This document shows positions 12,001 through 26,300 of a DNA stretch of 64,000 nucleotides, one piece after another. Both the position numbers and the translations under genes were made by a program. The stretch's first letter is position 1. The number at the start of each line of letters is the position of its first letter. Source of the DNA: Aphrocallistes beatrix (lineage: Eukaryota; Porifera; Hexactinellida; Sceptrulophora; Aphrocallistidae); the NCBI GenBank assembly GCA_963281255.1, contig OY725495.1, positions 4,030,001 to 4,094,000 of the forward strand, read 5' to 3'. The notes beneath the pieces are model-generated. The model saw only the letters and a program-made list of their open reading frames with translations, searched no databases and was not told the DNA's origin.

Positions 12001-14255
12001 ATGTTTTGCTGTGTGTGTCTATCTCTTTGAATAAGATTATTACTCTGCAATGCTTACAGTTAACCTTTCTGTGCTGACAATTGTTTTCGCAGTGATTTTG
12101 CATTTCACATCGTTTTAGTTGTGCACCGCATTTGTTAATACAATTCAAAATAGTGTTGGGACATTCGTTTTTAACGTGTGAAGATACGTTTTTCCGTTTG
12201 AGCTTTTCTTTACATTCGTTAGGACACTGTAAAGGGAATTCAACACAAGTTGTGTAATGATTCTTTAACATTTTGTATTGCATTTTTTGTCTGCAATGAT
12301 CACACATGGTCATTCTATTCTTACACTCATTTGTACAGTGGTTTACCAACTCAGATCGCTTCATTACAACACCGCACTTATTTGCACAATCAACAATGAA
12401 TTCTGGACACATAGTACCTGAATGTGTTTCGATCTCAGCCAAGGTTCCGCTCCACTCACAACCTCTTCCCTGTAAAGGACATTTCGCTTTCAGTTCTAAG
12501 ATCTTCTTTCTATATCTTAACATTGGATGAATTCTTATTCGTCCCGCACAAGTTTCGCACATTGGTATCTGCTCTTCTCCGATTTCGCACGCATTTTTCA
12601 TGATCCCATTACACTTAGTGCAAACGTAAAATTCAACTTCAATTTTATCTAATTTTTTCAGTAATAAATCTTGCCTGTATCCTCGAAACTCACCTTTTAA
12701 AATTTCAATAAATAGAAGTCGTTGTACACTGTCAACTCTATAATTATTAATTCTAGCCATTTCAGTGCATAAAATGAAAATATTTGTCAAAATAAATTCA
12801 TCTATTTATCTGAATTGGGTAATATACTTGATTATGCATAGTAAGATATTGTGTTACCACAGTACTACTGACCAGCAATTTTTCTGATGGATGCTAGGGA
12901 TCTTACAATTTCAACTTTTCAATAGAAATGAAAATATTATTCAAAATTCCACAGTTCATATCGATTTCTTAATTATTTAGTACATTATTGATGCTTGAGT
13001 TTATAATATGCGACGCCCCTGATCATTTATAAATACATTGTAGATATTGTATTTCATGTAAACGTGATGGCTATACTTTTACTATAAATTATCATCATGC
13101 CAAGTACTAGGAGGCCTCGAGCAAACAAGCCTAGATATTTTAGGGCAGTGGGAATTGAACAGTTTATCAAATTTGATTGAGTATTGATCAAAGAGCGAAT
13201 ATTCAATAGTCCAAAGTTAGTATGACGATCATTATGCTTAATATTCCCAGTGGCTATTTAATGAGGCTTTTAAAACAAACACCACATGCCATTTACTTCG
13301 TCTATGAGTAGTATTTGTGATCACGGATCTGGATATAACTTGAATACTTTTGATCTTTGACTTTCAGCCCAGACTATATCCTCTACTTCTCCATTGCTTA
13401 GGAGGATTTTGTAGCTATAAAAAACTCGTACTGAAAGGAATTCGATCGCAAAAACCAGAGTAGTTAGTAATATCAGGGAGAGAGCCGTATCGTGAGAAAT
13501 GAAATTGTAAAGTAAAGATCAATTTGGTAAGATAGTTAGCTGTAATATTAATAGTAGTAATAAGAATAATGCCAATAACATTTCTAATAATGGAACATCT
13601 AAAATTAGTGAACTTTGTTTGCGTTTAAAATAGTATAGTTATGACTAATCTTGGTTTTGGATCATCATGATATGAAATAATCTCAAATAATATTACCAAT
13701 CAATTTTATTCATCTACTAAGTTATTAAGTAATCTCCTAAGTTATTAAGTAATCTCCTAAGTTATCAAGTAATCAAATAGGATATTACTTCATATGGATC
13801 ATTGCAAAACATACCACGTATCTCTATAATAAAATAAAGGTCATATTTGCACGACTTACTAAATTATTAGCATTGTGCTAATCCCCCAAAGGCCAATTCA
13901 CTTTGGTAGTCAAAATTTACAAAATTGCTCAAACAACAAGTTAAGGTATTTGTAAGTTTCTACAAAATTTGGATCATACATTTATTTCAAAAAATAGTAA
14001 CTAAAGACAAATAGACTAGTAGAAATGTTTCTAACAACCTAGCTTGCTTTGGTTAATTAATTACTAGCTGAGTTCCAAGAATTCCACAGTCGAAAAACTG
14101 AAATTTCCAATTATAAAAAAGGTGACAATGACGTCATAATTCCATGATGAGTCGATATTTTCGTCTGAGGTTAGAACTTAGTGGAGCCATATCCAAAAGA
14201 CTCCCACATGCCAAAAATCAGCTCTCTGTGTTGGCAATTTCTTCAATCAATTCGT

Positions 14256-14309
<54 letters not shown>

Positions 14310-17300
14310 CAGACATTAATCGAGTTTTAATAGTAAGGATTTAAGATTAAATGTTAAGCTGTGCAGCTTGGATATAACTCGAATAATGACAAGGAGAGTT
14401 CTGATAAGGAAGCAGAATAATACCTAAGAACTCTGAGTTGACAAACAAAAACAAAATAAGCAAGGCATGTCTAGAGACTAAACATACGTATTGTTGCACA
14501 GATTGGTTGGTAACTCAAGACAATTGTGTATAAATAGGGTAACTAGCCATGATATGTACTCTACTACTAGAAACCATAACTCTACTATACTATCAATATA
14601 TGGCTAGCAGAATATCTCACTTGTTGATTCAAAAGAACATTTATTCAAAAGAAAAAATTTTGTATATAGAAACAAAAAAGGGAGAGTATAGAGGATACAA
14701 ACAAAATCTACTCATTGAAAATTTGACTGAGGTAGAATCGGAATTCTACGTTTGTAGGAAATGCAACGGGCTTATGAGAAACGCTTGTCAAATCGGACCA
14801 GAACAAATACCAGTCTGTGAAAAGTGTGCAGGAATAACAACAACTCATACCACGATAAAAATAAGGAAGAGAATTTCAGAATTAGGAGCAAAATGTCCTT
14901 TGGAGAAGAGAGGGTGTGAGTGGAAGGGAACTATCAACACAGTCAATACACATTTGGATATGTGTCTGGAATTCAAAGTCAATTGTACAAACAAAAAGTG
15001 TGAAGTGATTATGAAGCGATCTGAGTTGATAAATCATTGTAACAATGAGTGTCAAAACAGAAAAACAAACTGCAAGCATTGCAGAGTAATAGTTGTCTTC
15101 AAAGATATAGACACACACAACAAAACATGCAATGAATTTCCAGTATTGTGTCCTAATCAATGTGAAAAATCTATTCTTAGAAAGCAAATCGAATTACATA
15201 CAAAAAATGAATGTCCTAACACAATAGTAGAATGTCCTTATAGAATGACAGGATGTAAGGAGAGGATGAAACGGAAAGAAACAGAAGATCATGAAAATAA
15301 ATTCGAAACAAAGCACTTGAGAGAATCTGTGACTTACTTTCTTAGCAAACTGGAACTGATGGAAAAAAAGCTGAAAGATTCGGAATCTAAAAATGAATTG
15401 CTTAAACAAGAAAATAAACGGCAAAGTAAAGAGTTCGCTGAGAAACTGAAACAATGTGAGTGCGAGTTGAAGGAAAGCACAAAGAAGTTAACTGCAATTG
15501 AATCAGAATTCGTATCTAAAGAGAATTATAACAGATATACTGAAAGCCTAGCATATACAAATTCAAAATTAACCTCAAATAACGAAATTCTAGAAACAAG
15601 TGTGAAGAGCATTGATGATAAAGTGCGAGAATTGTCAAAAGATGCGTTGTATCAAACGGTAGTTAGTGATGAAATAGGGAAAGGATTAATCGCTTACTCA
15701 ATAAACACAGCAAGGCCTACGTACCTAGATGAAATTACTAAGAGTCAGAAATTTGAATTCAGATGGAATCAGTTAAAATTAAGCTTAATTTTTAATTATG
15801 TGAGAACTCTACAACAATTTTTTGCTACAATTCGGAATGACACGGAACTAAAACCTTTCCTGAAAAAACACAAAATTAAGGCTAAATTAACAATTTTGGA
15901 TACAAAATTCTTTCATAAATCTCTCGTGTTTGTATCAAAAATTCTAGAGTTAAAACCCATCGGGCAAATGGGCAATGAGTTCAAACTAGCTGAAATATTC
16001 AGAGACCAGATGTGTGAAGAACGGCTCAGAAATACAAAAAATACAATCTCATTCATGCTCCAGATGCAAGAAGTGGATGTATAAGTTAACTATAGTCTTG
16101 TATCGTTATGTGCTAATGTCTATTAGTAGTAGCTAACATGATGAAAATGTATTGTCATTTTTTTTACTTGTGTGAGAAATGCAATAAATAAATTATTAAA
16201 TACATGCGCCACGCATTTGCACAGGGCATGCTGGCAGACATGATGTGTCTCCATGGAGACCCCATAGGCTATCTATTGAGTATTTCCCTAAACCATGGAT
16301 ACATAATTGCTTTGGCCAGAAAACTCGAATTTCTAATCACTATAAACAAGTAACAATGACAATAATTTAGTAGATGGAAAGTGGTAAGATACTGTTGGTC
16401 AAAATCTTGGATCATTAAACCCCAATCATAATGTGGTTACACAAACTAAATAATGGAACATTGGACTATTGTTGTGATTTGGTCTCAGGGTTGCCATGGG
16501 AACGGGATTGAATTTTTCCTAGGGGAATTCTATCCTCACGGCAACCCTGTTTGGTATCTAGAAAGCACTGCGCTTATAAAATCATTATGTTAAAAGTACG
16601 AAGAAAAAACGCAAATACACTCTAAGGATTTCCAAATGCAAGTGTATCCATAAAATATTCCACAAATTAAACAAGTCATTTTGGGCGGGGAACCCATAGA
16701 AATGCATGGTTCTACTATAAATAGATTAATTAATGATATCTTATCCAGGTTAACTAAGTAATTTATCCAATCTTAGCATCAATAACAAATCTACGTACGG
16801 ACCTGTAACATTATCTGCCATCATGTTATGCATAAATTGAGGCAATGTGATCTTCGATATATAAGAACTAGAGTACACGAGGAGGAAAATAATCCCTGAT
16901 ATGGCTAGCAAAAGGGTCGTTGATAGCAGAGATCAACTTCTATTCAAAGTAACTTCCATCAATAATGAAAAATTAATATTCGGAGGGTACAAGCAAGAAA
17001 TACTCGTGAACAGTTTGAAAAAAGTGGAAAGAGAATTTTACATTTGCACTAAATGTAATGGACTAATGCGTAACGCTTGTGAGTACGGCGAACAGGAAAC
17101 ACAAGTTTGCGAGTCGTGTGTAGGAAAAGAAAATGCTCAACCGGTAGCGAAACCTAGGAGAAAAATCAGCGGACTGAAATCAAAATGTCCTCTAAAGAAG
17201 AGAGGCTGTCCTTGGAAAGGGAGGATTGCTGAGGTGGATGCGCATTTACTGCAGTGCCCGGAGTTCATAGTTGAGTGTAAGGATAAATGCGGTGTAGCCT

Positions 17301-20300
17301 TGAAACGGTCGGAACAGGAAACTCATAGCAAAAAATGTCAATTACGAGATGTCAACTGCAAGTACTGCCAATCCGTAATCGTATTCGGAGAGTTAGAACA
17401 TCACTACAGATTCTGTCTTGAAATCCCGATTTTATGTCCAAGAAAGTGTCAGAAGAGCCTCATACGGAAAGAAGTAGATTCGCATCTTGAAAAAGATTGC
17501 CCCAATTCACTAATAGAATGTGTGAATAAATGCGGAATAACGCTTAAACGATCAGATTCTGTAAACCGACATCAGAAAGTGTGCGAGAACCGAGATATCG
17601 ACTGTAAGTATTGCAAGGAAGTGATCGTGTTCAATTCAATGCAAACACACAATGATGCGTGTCCTGAATTCCCTATAACGTGCCCTAACGATTGTCTGAA
17701 AAATCTTACGCGTAAAGAAGTGGAATCGCATATAAATAGCATATGCCCAAATACGGTAGTCGAATGCGAGAATGGCTGTGGGGAAAACGGAAAGCGATCT
17801 GAGATGGGGAGACATCACCGAAAAGAATGCCAAAGAAGAGAAGTCAACTGTCGACATTGCAAAACAGTCATTCTCTTCAAAGATATCGAGACTCATGACA
17901 CGACTTGTCAAGATTTCCCACTAGCTTGTCCTAATGAGTGTATGAGAGATATCACACGGAAAGATATGGAGTCACACATTCAAGATGAGTGCCCAAATAC
18001 TATATTAGAATGTCCGTACGTGAAAATGGGATGCACAGAACTGATAAAACGATCAGAGATTGCTGAACACAAGAAAAACTTCGAAATAACACACCTGAAA
18101 ACAGGAACGTTTTATGCATTGAATAGGGCAGAACAAATAGAAGTGAAGTTTCTTGAAATGGAAAAAGAGAACTCAGATCTTAGAGAAACTAACGAACTAC
18201 TCAGTAACAGAACCAAAATTATGCTACAAAGAATGGATGTTAAAATGACAAAAATAGAAATGACCAATGAAGATCTCAGACGAGAAAATAAACAATTAGC
18301 AACGAGAGTTCAAGTTCTGGAAAAATACCTAGACGAATTCAAACAACTCGAGAATAGGAATAAAAGGAACAGTCTAGATGAGAAACTCTACAAACTATTG
18401 TTACCGAGCCATGAGACAAATATTCCAGAACCTGACCTTTCGGAAAGAGAAACAGCTCTATAGCTTCAAGATTAATTCCTTGATATGAACACTGAAAATA
18501 ATCCAGGAATTAAGAATATGAATTACTTACGTATAAGCAAAATGAACCTCTCCCAAAGTGAAACAATAGTTAGCGAAATTCCTTCCCCAAGAATAGAGAA
18601 AATGATCTTATTTGTGATATTGTATAATAGTGTGCTCGTGTGTGAATAGTGTGTTTGGTTTATAGTTAATATTCATCGGAGTTATGGATCAATTTTCAAT
18701 ATTTATACCTAGATATTGTCAAAGTGTAACTAACCACCAATTTTGACCGAATTAGTCTGAAAAATTCATTAAAAAAAACACATAATTACTCTTTAAATTT
18801 AAAAGATTCGTCCGCAGTCTTAACAGTATAATACTTAAGTATTAGTCATTATGGCTATGATACTGTTTAGTCGTCAAACTTAAATCACCGATCGGCGGTA
18901 TTTTTCTAGTCTGACCATTTTCAAATCATTCCTGGAGATTTATGTTGTTTTCTCTCCTGATCATCATCAACATATTATATTTCTATGCTGTTGACAATTT
19001 GAGTCTTCATTAATTACTAAAATGCTATTACGTATTCTAATTGCTTAGCTTGGTAGGTATTTCGAATTTTGGTTCATACAAAAATTATGTGTCAAGTAAT
19101 CAAAACGATCAAAAATGATCGGAAAACTGACCGAGATCTTCTTTTTTACGATCGACTAATACCCTATACTTATATATGAAAAATTAAAGAGAACAATATT
19201 AGTGATGTTTCATTATCTTCTCGAATTAGTGTTAGTGTCTGGAATTGAAACAATTATGCTTACGTAGTTCATCTGTCATAAAGTACAATACAACTCTGCA
19301 AAAAGAGCAGAGTAGATAATTTATTTCATTTCTAATATATCGTCAGTATTGATGTGAGTATCAATATCAGTGTAATACAATATGCGCTTCCATGTGTATA
19401 AATAGGACTCAACTAGCTAATCTTACATTTTATAACTGAGATGGCTAGCAACAAGACTTACAATGGAATTGATTTGATAGATCAACTTCTATTTATAGAA
19501 ACTAAGAAAGGTGAGTTTAGAGGATTTAAACAAGATTTTCTATTAACTAGTTTGAACGAGGTAGAAAAGGAATTCTATGTTTGTACGAAATGTAACGGAC
19601 TTATGAGAAACGCTTGTCAAATCGGAGAAGAACAGATGTTAGTTTGTGAGCTGTGTGCGGAACAAGGAGACAAGCCTCTACCGACAGTGAAACCAAGAAA
19701 GAAAATCTTAGAACTGAGAGTGAAATGTCCTTTGCAGGGAAGAGGATGTAAGTGGAATGGAACAATTGCTGAAGTGGAGACACATCTAAACGTGTGCACA
19801 GAACTCATAGTCAATTGTACCAATAAGTGTAATGTGATAATGAAGCGATCGGATTTAATGAATCACTGCAAAAGTGAGTGTCGGAATCGAGATATCAACT
19901 GTAAACATTGCAATGTTAAAATGAAATTCAAAATGTTGAAAGATCATTACAAAAATTGCATAGATTTCCCATTACTGTGTCCCAATGAATGTATGAGGAC
20001 TATCACTCGGAAAGAAGTAGAGTTACATGTCAATGATGAGTGTCCAAATACTCTTTTGAATTGTGAGAATGAATGCGGCCTCAAACTAAAGCGAAGTGAA
20101 ATGCAAAATCACTACAAAAACGAATGTCAGAATCGAAAGATACATTGCATACAGTGCAGTGTAATAATCCTATACAAAGATATAGACACTCATAATGGAA
20201 CATGTCCTGAGTTTCCATTACTGTGTCCTAACGAGTGTTTGAAAGATCTTATTCGGAAAGAAATAGAGTCACATATTGAAAATGACTGTCCTAACACGAT

Positions 20301-23300
20301 GATTGAATGTCCGTATAAGAAGATGGGATGTGAAACTGTGATGAAACGATGTGAGATAGAGGAACATGAACAGAGATCCGAATCGAAACATCTGAAAAAC
20401 GTTGTAATATACTTTTCAAATGAAACGGAACAAATGAAAAGCAATTTCAAGTCCCAGGAACGCCATTTCAAGTCTCAGGAACAAACTTATAAGTTAGAAA
20501 TTAAAGGACTAAAAAGTGAAAATGACAAATTAAAAAGTAAAATGAAAGAATTAACCGAAAATATCTCTTATCCAGTTGTGTTACGAGATGAAATAACAAA
20601 AGAATCTCTAAGTAGGAATGTAAGATCATCCAATTGGGCAACTATTTTGTTTCATCTACATCGATTGAATCATCAGGTGGATTTTAATTGGAACCGACAG
20701 AAGTTGCAGCTTTGTTTTCAGGAAAACCTGGACTCCCTTGACCTCAACTTTACAATTCGAATACCATGCGATGAAAGAAAATTAAAACATATAAATTGGC
20801 CAGTTAACTGTAAGTTAACACTTCATGACACACAAAGCTCTCACTATTCTCTAGTTTTTGAATCAAAAATTCAGGAATTTCAGCCTCCACCAGAAAAACA
20901 AATTAGGCATCAAGAAACAGCAGTAATGGATTCTAAAAATTTTTTTCTTGGTAATGTTCCTAAAGCCCAGTTGCTTGAAGAAAGATTCAGAAATGGAAAT
21001 AATGCAGTATCATTCACGCTCCAAATGAAAGATACTAATTATTTTCCCAGCTGGTAATATAATAAACAGATAAATAACGCTAAATCAGGAAAAACTATTT
21101 ACTAAACAATAACCATTAAGCTACGAATATGTTATTATGTCTTAGTTTGTTTATTGGTTGGTTCCAGTATTTAGAATAATTCTTTGTAAATAGTTAACAT
21201 AATTATATCATTATTGTGAGTGTCATGAGAATCCTATTGTTAATCATAAATTTAGAATTATGGAGTGTACTTAGTATAAATATATATTCGTATTATTATG
21301 TTAATTAGTTGTCTCAGGAATGCGTTGCGTCATTTCCGGTTTAGCTATTTTAACAGAGAAGTCATATAAGTTTGAATAATTTTTAAAAAAAAAAAAAACT
21401 ATACTACAAGCATTCCATTTACAGACATTTGCTTTGTGATAATAATGATGATAAAATGGGCAGTGCAGTTCGTTTGAAATGCTAAAATATATTGTCACAT
21501 GGTTATCAGAATTGCGGGAAATTTACAGGTTCAAAGTATAAACAAATTGTTGGGGGCAACCCCCTATTGGTCGCTCGTTACGCTTGCTTTTGACTCTATC
21601 CGGGAACCCACGAGTCCACGAGAGATTGATATCGGAGGTAAAAATTTACGCCTATGTGTATAATATGCGAAGAATATTTTCAGATTTCAATATGTAAACA
21701 AGGCAACACCGATAAAATCAATTGTACTAGATTTAATATGACGTCACAATCTACACTGGTATTGAATAGTAAATGTTGGATATAGGACAAGGCAAGTATG
21801 AAAATTTGACAAATTCATCGACTTCATGGATTTAGTTGCTATTTCGGTACAAGAACTGAGATTCGACTTCAGTAGTCAAGAAGGATACAACTCTTCAAAA
21901 GAAATAGAATACATCGTCTCGTAGCTGATATCAATATCAATATCAGTGTAATACAATATGCATTTGTATGTGTATAAATAGGACTCAACTAACTAATCTT
22001 ACATTTTATAACTGAGATGGCTAGCAACAAGACTTACAATGGAATTGATTTGATAGAGCAACTTCTATTTATAGAAACAAAGAAAGGTGAGTTTAGAGGA
22101 CTTAAACAAGATTTTCTATTAACTAGTTTGAACGAGGTAGAAAAGGAATTCTATGTTTGTACGAAATGTAACGGACTCATGAGAAACGCTTGTCAGATCG
22201 GAGAAGAACAGATGTTAGTTTGTGAGTTGTGTGCGGAACAAGGAGACAAGCCTCTACCGATGGTGAAATTCAGAAAGAAAATCTCAGAACTGAGAACAAA
22301 GTGTCCTTTGGAGAGGAGAGGATGTTGCTGGAAAGGAACGATTGCTGAGACTAAAACACATTTAGATTTGTGTCTAGAATTCGCAGTGAATTGTACAAAT
22401 AAGTGTGATGTGATAATGAAGCGAGCTGATTTAATAAATCACTGTAAAAGTGAGTGTCGGAATCGAGAAGTCAACTGTAAACATTGCAATGTTAGAATGA
22501 AATTCAAAAAGTTGAAAGAGCATTACAAAACTTGCATAGATTTCCCATTACTGTGTCCTAACGAGTGTTTAAAGAATCTTATTCGCAAAGAAGTAGAGTT
22601 ACATGTCAATGATGAATGTCCCAATACTCTTTTGAATTGTGAGAATGAATGTGGCCTCAAACTAAAACGAAGTGAAATGCAAAATCACTACAAAAACGAA
22701 TGTCAGAATCGAAAGATACATTGCATACAGTGCAGTGTAATAATCCTATACAAAGATATAGACACTCATAATGGAATATGTCCTGAGTTTCCATTACTGT
22801 GTCCTAACGAGTGTTTGAAAGATCTTATTCGGAAAGAAATAGAGTCACATATTGAAAATGACTGTCCTAACACGATGATTGAATGTCCGTATAAGAAGAT
22901 GGGATGTGAAGCTGTGATGAAAAGATGTGAGATAGAGGAACATGAACAGAGATCCGAATCGAAACATCTGAAAAACGTTGTAATATACTTTTCAAATGAA
23001 ACGGAACAAATGAAAAGCAATTTCAAGTCCCAGGAACGCCATTTCAAGTCTCAGGAACAAACTTATAAGCTAGAAATTAAAGGACTAAAAAGTGAAAATG
23101 TCAAATTAAAAAGTAAAATGAAAGAATTAATCGAAAATATATCTTATCCAGTTGTGTTACGAGATGAAATAGCAAAAGAATATTGTGAAATAAGGAATGC
23201 AAACAGCTATTTTTTGATGCGTTTTAACAGGGATTTAAAAGTACGTGTATATGATTTTAAATGGAACCGACAGAACTTACAGTTGCGTTTTAAAGAAAAA

Positions 23301-26300
23301 TACGGAGGTAATAAAGAAGTTATAATTCGAATACCATGCGATAAAAGAAAATTAGAACATATCAATTGGCCAGTTAACTGTAAGTTAACAATCCATGACA
23401 CACAAAACTCTCACAATTCTCTTGTTTTTGAATCAAAAATTCAGGAATTTCAGCCTGAATCAGAAAAAGAAATTAGTCAACAAGGAGCAGCAGTAATGGA
23501 TTCTAAAGATTTTTTTCTTGCTAACGTTTCTAAAGCTCAGTTGCTTGAAGAAAGATTCAGAAATGGAAATAATGGAGTATCATTCACGCTCCAAATGAAA
23601 GATGTTAACTATTTTCCTAGCTGGTAATATAATAAATAGATACATAACGCTAAAACAGGAAAACTATTTACTAAACAATAACCATTAAGCTACGAATATG
23701 TTATTATGTCTTAGTTTGTTTATTAGTTGGTTCCAGTATCTAGAATAATTCTTCGTCAATAGTACATAATTATATCATTATTGTGTGCAGTGTCATGAGC
23801 ATGTTATTGTTATCATAAATTTAGAATTATGGAGTGTATAATTGAATATTCGTATATGATATTAATTAGTTATCTCAGGAATGTGTTGCGTCATTTCCGG
23901 TTTAAGCTATTTTTAACAGAGAAGTCATATAAGTTTGGGGTAGTTACTATAAATAGAAAAATCTCAGGGGCAAGTAGAATTATAGGGTAAAGAGCAATCG
24001 TAGAAATTTGGAATAAAACCCCGCTTCTATCCATAACCTAATAGCTAGCCTCTGGAGAATTTTTATGATTGTTTATTGGAGACGAGGTTATCATACGATA
24101 TTCGATCCGACACTACACGACACAATTGTGCCACTTTTTGTATTTTTAATCATAAAGTAATTGAGTTATCTTAGCAAACTCGATGCCATCGGATACAGTG
24201 AATGATTCTAAAATGTTTTATTATTTATCAGTTTCATTACGACGTCATTAGGGCAACATTAACATGAATGACTGTAATTAAAAAAAATATTTATTGGATA
24301 AAAAGAAATTTCACACGTTATGAGAAGTGCTAAACAGATCATGTTTTTGATTCTAACCATCATTTAACCCACGCTTGCCACAGGAATGTGTTGCGTCATT
24401 TCCGGTTTAAGCAATTTTCAATGGGGAAGCCATATAAGTTTGGGGTTACTACTATAAATAGAAAAATCCCAAATGCTTTCAAGGGTTAATCAATTTTTAC
24501 TGAAAACAAACCTTTTTAAATATCCATGGTTAAAAAGAACTGTCCATGAGTAGCGTCTAGAATCAAATGAGTGGCAGGTAAGACACAGTGAATGGAATGC
24601 CACTGTTATTAGTCCGTATAAAGGTTCAGTTCGCTGGGGAGAACCCAGGCAACCAGAATCACATGTTCTATGGTTCAACATGAAATGTATGAAATACAGT
24701 AGAACTCGGTTAGTACGTACTCTGGATAATACGTACTTCGGCTTAGTACGTACTCATTTCTCTGAACCAAAATTCATTTATCATATAGATTCCTATGTAG
24801 TATCAACTCGGTTAGTACGTACTTACGGATAGTACGTACTTTTTTCCGCTTCCCAGAGGGGTACGTACTAACCGAGTTCTACGGTATATACTATAATGAC
24901 ATTCTAATTGTAATGCTATGTGTCATGGCATTACGATTTAATATATCCAACATTATCCAAGAGCAAAGAATGGCTGTGGTGTCAACTAATTTTCCTATTC
25001 CTAGGAAGTAATTCTGGTTAATAGCATGTGTGGGCTGATAGCCATACAAACTCATGCTAACTTTGATTGAGAAGGTTGCACCTGCAGGATCAGTTTTTGG
25101 ATCGATACAGTTACCATATATGGTAATAGGAGTAGAAAATGCAATTTAATACATGGTTCAATAAGCACATTATAGAACTCGAATAGTTATATATGAGTAT
25201 TGCAATGAAGTAGCTCAGACTATTAGTAAAATTTCCTATTGAGATGGCGAGCAGAAAAACGTACAATGCAACTGATCCGTTAGAACAACTTCTATTTATA
25301 GAAATTAAGAAAGGTGAGTTTGGGGGTTACAAACAAGATTGGTTGATTAACAGTTTGAGTGAACTAGAAATAGAATTCTATGTTTGCACGAAATGTAACG
25401 GAGTTATGAGAAACGCTTGTCAGATCGGAGAAGAGCAGAAGTTAGTTTGTGAGACTTGTATGTCACAGGAAGACAAATCTCAACCGTTGGCAAAATCTCG
25501 AAATAGAATCTTAGAATTGAGAGTAAAGTGTCCCTTGGAGAATAGAGGCTGTGAATGGAATGGAACAATCGCTGAGATCACTGCACATCTACATTCAAGA
25601 TGTTCAGAAATAATAATGAGGTGTGAAAATATGTGTGACGTGATAATGAAGCGATCTGATTTGACAAATCACTACACATATGGGTGTCAGAATCGAATTG
25701 TCAATTGTAAGTATTGCATACAGGAAATAAAATGGAAAATGTTAGAGAATCATCACTCAACTTGTGTCGAGGATTTTACTCGGAAAGAAGTAGAGTTAAA
25801 TGTTCAAAGCGAATACCCGAATACTCTTTACAATTGTGAGAAGGGATGTGGACTCAAACTAAAACGAAGTGAAATACTAAATCACTTCAAAAACGAGTGT
25901 CAAAACCGAAAAATACATTGCAAACATTGCAGCGTAATAATCCTATACAAAGAGATAGACACTCATAATGGAATATGTCCTGAGTTTCCATTACTGTGTC
26001 CTAACGAGTGTTTCAAAGAACTTATTCGGAAAGAAATAGAGTCACATATTGAAAATGACTGTCCTAACACGATGATTGAATGTCCGTATAAGAAGATGGG
26101 ATGTGAAACTGTGATGAAACGATGTGAGATAGAGGAACATGAACAGAGATCCGAATCGAAACATCTGAAAAACGTTGCAATATACTTTTCAGACGCAGTG
26201 GAACAAATGAAAAGCAATTTCAAGTCTCAGGAACAAACTTATGAACTAGAAATTAAAGCACTAGAAAGTGAAAATGAAAATTTGAAAACTAATGGACGAA

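Noticed and set aside
14549-14600. Upstream ATG of T5 as the true start
   Set aside because: It lies only 20 nt from the TATA box, and the family start MAS is at 14600.
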